Source: an uncultured Eggerthellaceae bacterium
GTDB lineage: Bacteria; Actinomycetota; Coriobacteriia; Coriobacteriales; Eggerthellaceae
Length of the DNA stretch: 64,000 nt
NCBI GenBank assembly: GCA_910588945.1
Contig: CAJUSF010000023.1
Coordinates: 1-64,000, forward strand
Direction: 5' to 3'
This document shows positions 59,634-64,000 of this stretch, piece after piece; positions within the stretch are counted from its first letter, which is position 1; each line of letters begins with the position of its first letter. Position numbers and translations under genes: made by a program. The notes below the pieces were generated by a model that was not told where the DNA came from, did no database searches, and was given only the letters and a program-made list of their open reading frames with translations.

Positions 59634-60807
59634 TTCGAATATAGAAGATCTCGAATTTAGCGATCATCCTTGTGAACAAGCCGTTCATGAGGGTGATCGT
59701 TTTGATGATTCGCACGATCTAGTCGATTTCATAGAGAACTCCATTGGTGATGAGCATATCCGTGTCGATGAGGATTTTGGGGGCGGGTTTGTCAGGCTCA
59801 AAAGCTCTGAGGCTCAAAAGCGGCAAGCTGCTCAAGATATCAGATGCTCTGAAGATATCCTGATAGAACTATTGCGCAATTCAAGAGATGCTGGCGCGAG
59901 CGTTATCTTTATTGCAACCACAAAAAGCGACGACAAAAGATCGATTGTCGTCATTGATGATGGCGCCGGAATTCCGCATGAGATGTTCGATCGCGTCTTC
60001 GAGCCGCGTGTTACATCAAAGCTCGACACGTCTCATATGGATAACTGGGGGCTTCACGGTAGAGGAATGGCGCTTTATTCCATCGAGGTGAACACCGATA
60101 GTTCTGAGGTTGTCTGCTCTGAGGTTGGCTACGGGTGTGCTATCAAGGTCGTATCCGATACATCAAAGCTCGATGAGAAAGCTGATCAGTCAACGTTTCC
60201 CCGTTTCGAGCTAGTTGATTCCAAGCATATGATGCGCGGCCCTAAAAATCTTATCCGCACTGCTGTTGAGTTTGCGCTCGAACACAGGTCGGATGTTAAC
60301 GTTTTCATGGGCTCACCAGCTGAGATTCTCTCCACAATCTACTCCTATGGTTGCTCTACGATTCCTGCTGCCAAGCGCGCTTTTACATCGAACAAGGAGC
60401 AGGAAAAGCTATTCAAGCGGGCAAGTTTCTCGGCTGACCCAGCTTCTTTGGTGAGTGCTGCTGCCGATATCGGACTAGATGTTTCCGAGAGAACGGCGCG
60501 CCGCGTGATCGACGGCAAGATCAAGAGTCTTCCAACCCTGATGGATCTTCTCAGTTCGAAGGCTTTTCCCAAGCAAGGTTCGCAAAAATCATTAGGCTCG
60601 TCGAAGAAGGTCAATCGTATCGCTGACGGGCATATGCGAACCATCCATCCAAGCGATGAGGACCTTGAGCGATTCAGGTCCGATATCGCTGCGGCGTTTT
60701 GCGATATGGCCGAGAGATATTATCTTTTAAGCGATGTGGATATCGATGTCGCATTCAGAAACAGCGAGATCCGCATCAGTATTCCCACCATTGATGCCAC
60801 CGATTGA
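59611..60807 (+). CDS. Orphan GHKL-fold ATPase, unknown function
   Basis: The 398-residue protein has all three Bergerat-fold boxes in gyrase/Hsp90/MutL style: N box E86-x3-N90-x2-D93-A in ELLRNSRDAGAS, G1 DDGAGIP at 116-122, and G2 WGLHGRGMAL at 146-155. It has no histidine-phosphoacceptor, receiver, sensor or transmembrane domain, and no MutL endonuclease or Hsp90 domain that I recognise. The first 70 residues are acidic. Residues about 275-310 (DIGLDVSERTARRVIDGKI) resemble a helix-turn-helix. The start is GTG 59611 or TTG 59617, within the 3' end of rny, so co-expression is likely. It takes the place ymdB has between rny and spoVS in Bacillus. Confidence 0.8.
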   Translation: MLLTTQSSSNIEDLEFSDHPCEQAVHEGDRFDDSHDLVDFIENSIGDEHIRVDEDFGGGFVRLKSSEAQKRQAAQDIRCSEDILIELLRNSRDAGASVIFIATTKSDDKRSIVVIDDGAGIPHEMFDRVFEPRVTSKLDTSHMDNWGLHGRGMALYSIEVNTDSSEVVCSEVGYGCAIKVVSDTSKLDEKADQSTFPRFELVDSKHMMRGPKNLIRTAVEFALEHRSDVNVFMGSPAEILSTIYSYGCSTIPAAKRAFTSNKEQEKLFKRASFSADPASLVSAAADIGLDVSERTARRVIDGKIKSLPTLMDLLSSKAFPKQGSQKSLGSSKKVNRIADGHMRTIHPSDEDLERFRSDIAAAFCDMAERYYLLSDVDIDVAFRNSEIRISIPTIDATD

Positions 60808-60950
60808 TGCTTCTCAATGCGGTAGTTATTGTGCAAATTTGGATATTGCAAGATCAAACGGTAAAATGTGATATATAGTTCACTTATAATGGATAAACAC
60901 AACATTTGAATTGTAGCTAAATCGAATTAGAGAATGAACGAGGAAATGAA

Positions 60951-61325
60951 GTGTCAAACGAAGTAAAAACCGATATTAGCTGTTTGAAGGTGTCGTCTAA
61001 ATCATCACCTGCGTCCGTTGCTGGTGCTATTGCGGGCATGATAAAGGATGGCTCCAATGTTGAGATTCAGGCTGTCGGCGCTGGCGCTGTGAATCAAGCT
61101 ATCAAGGCCATCGCTATTTCTCGTGGATTTCTCTCTCCGGTGGGAATCGAGATCGTCTGCATACCTTCGTTTGCTGACATTGTCATAGACGGCGAATACA
61201 GAACGGCTATCAGGTTTGTTGTGGAGCCTCGCGATGTCCATTCGATTGCGGCCATCGAGAAGATAAAGCTCTCATCTACAGAATCCGATCCCGAATCTGA
61301 TGCGGCCTCCGCGACGGTCGCCTAA
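60951..61325 (+). CDS. spoVS: SpoVS/Alba-like DNA- or RNA-binding protein
   Basis: The first 85 or so residues match stage V sporulation protein S: LKVSSKSSPASVAGAIAGMI, VEIQAVGAGAVNQAIKAIAI and RGFLSPVGIEIVCIPSF. An acidic Ser/Ala tail extends it to 124 residues, longer than the Bacillus protein. SpoVS belongs to the Alba-like superfamily and occurs in many non-spore-formers; no other sporulation gene is seen here. GTG 60951 follows GAGG. A TATAAT lies at 60885-60890. Position between rny and miaB matches Bacillus. Confidence 0.9.
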   Translation: MSNEVKTDISCLKVSSKSSPASVAGAIAGMIKDGSNVEIQAVGAGAVNQAIKAIAISRGFLSPVGIEIVCIPSFADIVIDGEYRTAIRFVVEPRDVHSIAAIEKIKLSSTESDPESDAASATVA

Positions 61326-61355
61326 TAATCTGCATATCGGATATATCGCAAGATA

Positions 61356-62720
61356 ATGCAAGAGGTATTTCAAGGACTAAATTTCTGTATCCAGACGTTC
61401 GGATGTCAAATGAACAAGCATGACTCCGAGCGTATCGCTGGCATGCTTGAATCGCTTGGAATGTTTCAAGTTGATGATATCGACGAGAGCGATGTCATTA
61501 TATTCATGACGTGCTGTGTTCGCGAATCAGCGGATACGCGCCTGTACGGTCATGTTTCATCGCTGAAAAACATTCCACTTCGCGATGGTTCTCCGTTGAC
61601 GAAGCGATGTATCGCCATTGGTGGCTGCATTGGTCAGCGAGATGGGGATAAGCTTGTCGAAAAGATGGATCACATTGATGTGGTATTCGGCACGCAAAAC
61701 ATCTCCTCGTTACCTGTTTTGCTCGAGCGGTCCATCACCAAGCACACCTATAGCGCAGAGATCCTGCAGTCGAGTAAAGGCTTTCCCACGGATCTTCCGT
61801 CAAAGCGTGAAAACGACTGGGCGGCTTGGTTGCCGATAACGATCGGGTGCGATAATTTCTGTACGTATTGCATAGTTCCGTATGTCAGAGGACGCGAGAA
61901 ATCGAGAAGCATAGAGGATATTGTCGATGAGACTAAAAGCTATGTCGATACGGGTGTGCGGGAGATCACGCTGCTTGGGCAGAATGTGAACTCATACGGT
62001 CGGGATATCTATGGCAAGCCTGCTTTCGCTGACATTCTTGATAAGGTGGCTCTTACAGGCATCGAGCGTTTGAGGTTCGCAACGAGCCATCCTAAGGATC
62101 TAAGCGATGATGTGATCGAGCGCTTCGCGACGATTTCCTCGCTCATGCCCGCGCTTCATCTGCCGGTGCAGGCGGGATCCGATCGCGTTTTGGAGATGAT
62201 GAATCGCAGGTATACATCAGCGCACTATCTCGAACTCGTTTCAAAGCTCAGAAGCGCGTGTCCGGATATCGCGCTTTCAACCGATGTGATCGTCGGCTTT
62301 CCGGGTGAGACCGAGCAGGATTTCATGGATACCTATCGACTGATCGAGCAGGTCGGCTACAACCAGGTATTTACCTTCATCTATTCGCCGCGTGAGGGAA
62401 CTCCAGCAGCGAAGATGGAGCAGACCTCATCACGTGAGGAGATTCAAGATAGATTCGATCGCCTTGTTGATCTCGTTCAGAAAAAGGCTTTTGAGCAAAA
62501 TCAAAAGGAGCGCGGCAATATCGTGGAGGTGCTTATAGAGGGCTCATCAAAGCGCGATCCACAGGTGCTCTCGGGCAAAAGCCCTAAGAATCAAACCGTG
62601 CACGCCAAGATACCATCCGGCATGAACATCGCCGATCTTTGCGGAAGGATCATCGATGTTAGGGTGGATGAGCCCAAGACCTGGTATCTGTTTGGCGAGT
62701 GCGTATCTTCTCCAAGATGA
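61356..62720 (+). CDS. miaB: tRNA-2-methylthio-N6-dimethylallyladenosine synthase MiaB
   Basis: Methylthiolates i6A37 in tRNA after MiaA. The 454-residue protein has QTFGCQMNKHDSERIAGML, TCCVRESADTRLYG and IGGCIGQRDG for one cluster, and C-x3-C-x2-C in GCDNFCTYCIVPYVRGRE. These are MiaB-type contexts. A TRAM domain ends it. The common NTCAVRE is MTCCVRE here, retaining the key Cys. Its TGA overlaps the miaA ATG. Confidence 0.95.
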   Translation: MQEVFQGLNFCIQTFGCQMNKHDSERIAGMLESLGMFQVDDIDESDVIIFMTCCVRESADTRLYGHVSSLKNIPLRDGSPLTKRCIAIGGCIGQRDGDKLVEKMDHIDVVFGTQNISSLPVLLERSITKHTYSAEILQSSKGFPTDLPSKRENDWAAWLPITIGCDNFCTYCIVPYVRGREKSRSIEDIVDETKSYVDTGVREITLLGQNVNSYGRDIYGKPAFADILDKVALTGIERLRFATSHPKDLSDDVIERFATISSLMPALHLPVQAGSDRVLEMMNRRYTSAHYLELVSKLRSACPDIALSTDVIVGFPGETEQDFMDTYRLIEQVGYNQVFTFIYSPREGTPAAKMEQTSSREEIQDRFDRLVDLVQKKAFEQNQKERGNIVEVLIEGSSKRDPQVLSGKSPKNQTVHAKIPSGMNIADLCGRIIDVRVDEPKTWYLFGECVSSPR

Positions 62721-63655
62721 TCGCATCCGATAAGATAATCTGCGTTGTAGGGCCTACAGCAACAGGGAAATCCGAGCTCGCTCAGAACATAGCCGAGCAT
62801 GTGGGCGGCGAGATCGTAAGCGCGGATTCCATGCAGATATACAAAGGAATGGATATCGGTACCGCAAAGGTTCCACTATCAGAGCGCAGAGTTGCGCACT
62901 TCGGGCTTGATCTGGTGGACCCCGGACAACCTTATTCTGTCGCTCTATATCAGCGATACGCGCGCTCTGTGTTTAAGGATATCGCATCTCGCGGCAAGAT
63001 CGCCGTTGTTGTAGGCGGAAGCGGGTTCTATGTTCGCGCCGCGATCGATGACTACGATTTTCCTAAAGGCGAGCAGACGGAAAACCCTGTTCGCGAACGC
63101 TATTTTCGCTACTTAGCCGAAAACGGTGTCTCTGCGCTTTGGGATAGGCTTGATGAGGTTGACCCCAAATCTGCGAGTGTCATACATCCGAACAATACCA
63201 AGCGTGTTATCCGGGCCCTTGAGATGCGCGAGGAGGGGATAAGCTATGCCGATCAGGTGCAGCGTTTGCAAGTGATAGAGCCTGTTTTCGATACTGTAAT
63301 GATCGGTCTAAGCTGCCAAAGGGAGCTTCTCGGTGCGCGCATAGGCAAGCGTGTCGATACGATGCGCGAGATGGGGCTCGAGGATGAGGTGTCACAGCTT
63401 CTTGATGCAGGTTTTCGTGATGGCCTTACGTCTCAGCACGCGATTGGCTATAAAGAGATCGTTGATGCCTTCGACGGCGGAAGATCGATCGATCAGGCAT
63501 ATGAGGATATAAAGCAGGCGACAAGGCGTTATGCTAAGCGACAGAGGACGTGGTTTCGCAAAGATGAACGTATTAATTGGATAGATTGCGCCGATGCGGA
63601 TGCGGCAGCCTCGCAAGCGCTCGACATTATTGATGCTAAGCTTACTGCCGATTGA
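62717..63655 (+). CDS. miaA: tRNA dimethylallyltransferase MiaA
   Basis: Makes i6A37 in tRNAs reading UNN codons, the substrate of MiaB. The 312-residue protein has the P-loop VVGPTATGKSELAQ, DSMQIYKGMDIGTAKV, the dimethylallyl-PP site VVGGSGFYVRAAIDDYDFP and RRYAKRQRTWFRKDERI. ATG 62717 overlaps the miaB stop (ATGA); a GTG at 62699 would add six residues. miaB-miaA pairing places both steps of ms2i6A synthesis in one unit. Confidence 0.95.
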   Translation: MIASDKIICVVGPTATGKSELAQNIAEHVGGEIVSADSMQIYKGMDIGTAKVPLSERRVAHFGLDLVDPGQPYSVALYQRYARSVFKDIASRGKIAVVVGGSGFYVRAAIDDYDFPKGEQTENPVRERYFRYLAENGVSALWDRLDEVDPKSASVIHPNNTKRVIRALEMREEGISYADQVQRLQVIEPVFDTVMIGLSCQRELLGARIGKRVDTMREMGLEDEVSQLLDAGFRDGLTSQHAIGYKEIVDAFDGGRSIDQAYEDIKQATRRYAKRQRTWFRKDERINWIDCADADAAASQALDIIDAKLTAD

Positions 63656-63734
63656 TGTGCGGCATTCGGATCTAGATTATTAGTGATGGGGCTCGATTCA
63701 AGGCTGATGGATATGATCTATGAAGAGGTATGAA

Positions 63735-64000
63735 GTGGAATTGAATTTTAAGAAGATGCACGGTTTGGGAAACGATTTCGTCATGATCGACAATATGGAT
63801 CGCTCGATCGAGTTATCTGCTGATCAGGTTAGATCCATCTGTGACAGGCACTTCGGTATCGGAGCTGACGGCGTGATACTTGTTGAGCCCTCTAATATCG
63901 GCGATGACGGATTCATGAACTACATCAACTCCGATGGGTCTTTTGCGCAGATGTGCGGCAACGGCGTTCGCTGCTTCGCGAAGTTTCTAGTTGATAGTGG
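63735..64000 (+). CDS. dapF: Diaminopimelate epimerase, N-terminal part (runs off window)
   Basis: Converts LL- to meso-diaminopimelate for lysine and peptidoglycan. The 88 visible codons read MELNFKKMHGLGNDFVMIDN, then FGIGADGVILVEPS and the first catalytic Cys in MCGNGVRC. GTG 63735 with AAGAGG six bases upstream is preferred; an in-frame ATG at 63720 would add five residues. The gene continues past base 64000. It is the third dap gene in the window, apart from dapB-dapA. Confidence 0.93.
   Translation, partial: MELNFKKMHGLGNDFVMIDNMDRSIELSADQVRSICDRHFGIGADGVILVEPSNIGDDGFMNYINSDGSFAQMCGNGVRCFAKFLVDS

Noticed and set aside
1..64000. tRNA or rRNA genes in the intergenic gaps
   Set aside because: I looked through the gaps for cloverleaf ends, T-loop GTTCGAATC-type sequence and rRNA motifs and found none.

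Overview
The window reads as a chromosomal segment of a low-to-medium GC (about half GC by eye), anaerobic, Gram-positive actinobacterium, most likely class Coriobacteriia; genus cannot be decided from the sequence. Support: a PyrK/PyrD (NAD-linked) dihydroorotate dehydrogenase, a sortase-type LPSTG surface protein, RNase J plus RNase Y, SpoVS and a DapA/DapB/DapF pathway, combined with actinobacterial-style extended proteins and a gene order that follows Bacillus over long stretches. No rRNA, tRNA, prophage or CRISPR array was seen.

Region 1 (1-9004) is accessory. It holds the 5' end of an IS3-type transposase, then a tandemly duplicated cassette. Copy one is a structured leader, a 1207-residue LPSTG surface protein and an O-antigen-ligase-like membrane protein. 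Copy two has the leader, a short remnant reading frame and a frameshifted, internally deleted ligase pseudogene. An AT-flanked AAA/DUF4143 ATPase and a reverse-strand phosphodiesterase follow. The two leaders keep a hairpin that would occlude the ribosome-binding site while their sequences differ.

Region 2 (9136-21343) is a pyrimidine operon, pyrR-pyrB-pyrC-carA-carB-pyrK-pyrD-pyrF (no pyrE), continuing into gmk-rpoZ-thiI and ending at a strong terminator. A PyrR-loop-like hairpin and a second hairpin over the pyrR ribosome-binding site precede it.

Region 3 (21344-40910) starts with the competence/DNA-uptake operon comEA-comEC-holA. It faces rpsT across a bidirectional terminator, then continues lepA, a small membrane protein, dus, hemW, hrcA-dnaJ (with a CIRCE-like operator), rsmE, mtaB, phoH, ybeY, dgkA, era, a zinc-ribbon/PASTA protein and recO. 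This is close to the Bacillus comE-to-recO order without grpE, dnaK or prmA.

Region 4 (40911-64000) is rpsO-pnp-dapB-dapA-rnj-ftsK-rodZ-yajQ-rimO-pgsA::cinA-recA-recX-rny-(GHKL ATPase)-spoVS-miaB-miaA-dapF, again close to Bacillus order. A GHKL ATPase of unknown function occupies the slot held by ymdB in Bacillus.

The most striking signal is regulatory. The upstream regions of comEA (21496-21636) and recA (55890-56074) share an array of TGCAAG-type cores placed strictly on an 11-bp register, followed by an identically spaced 100-bp module. This suggests an undescribed regulator coupling DNA uptake and recombination. recA additionally carries a LexA-type box inside its promoter.
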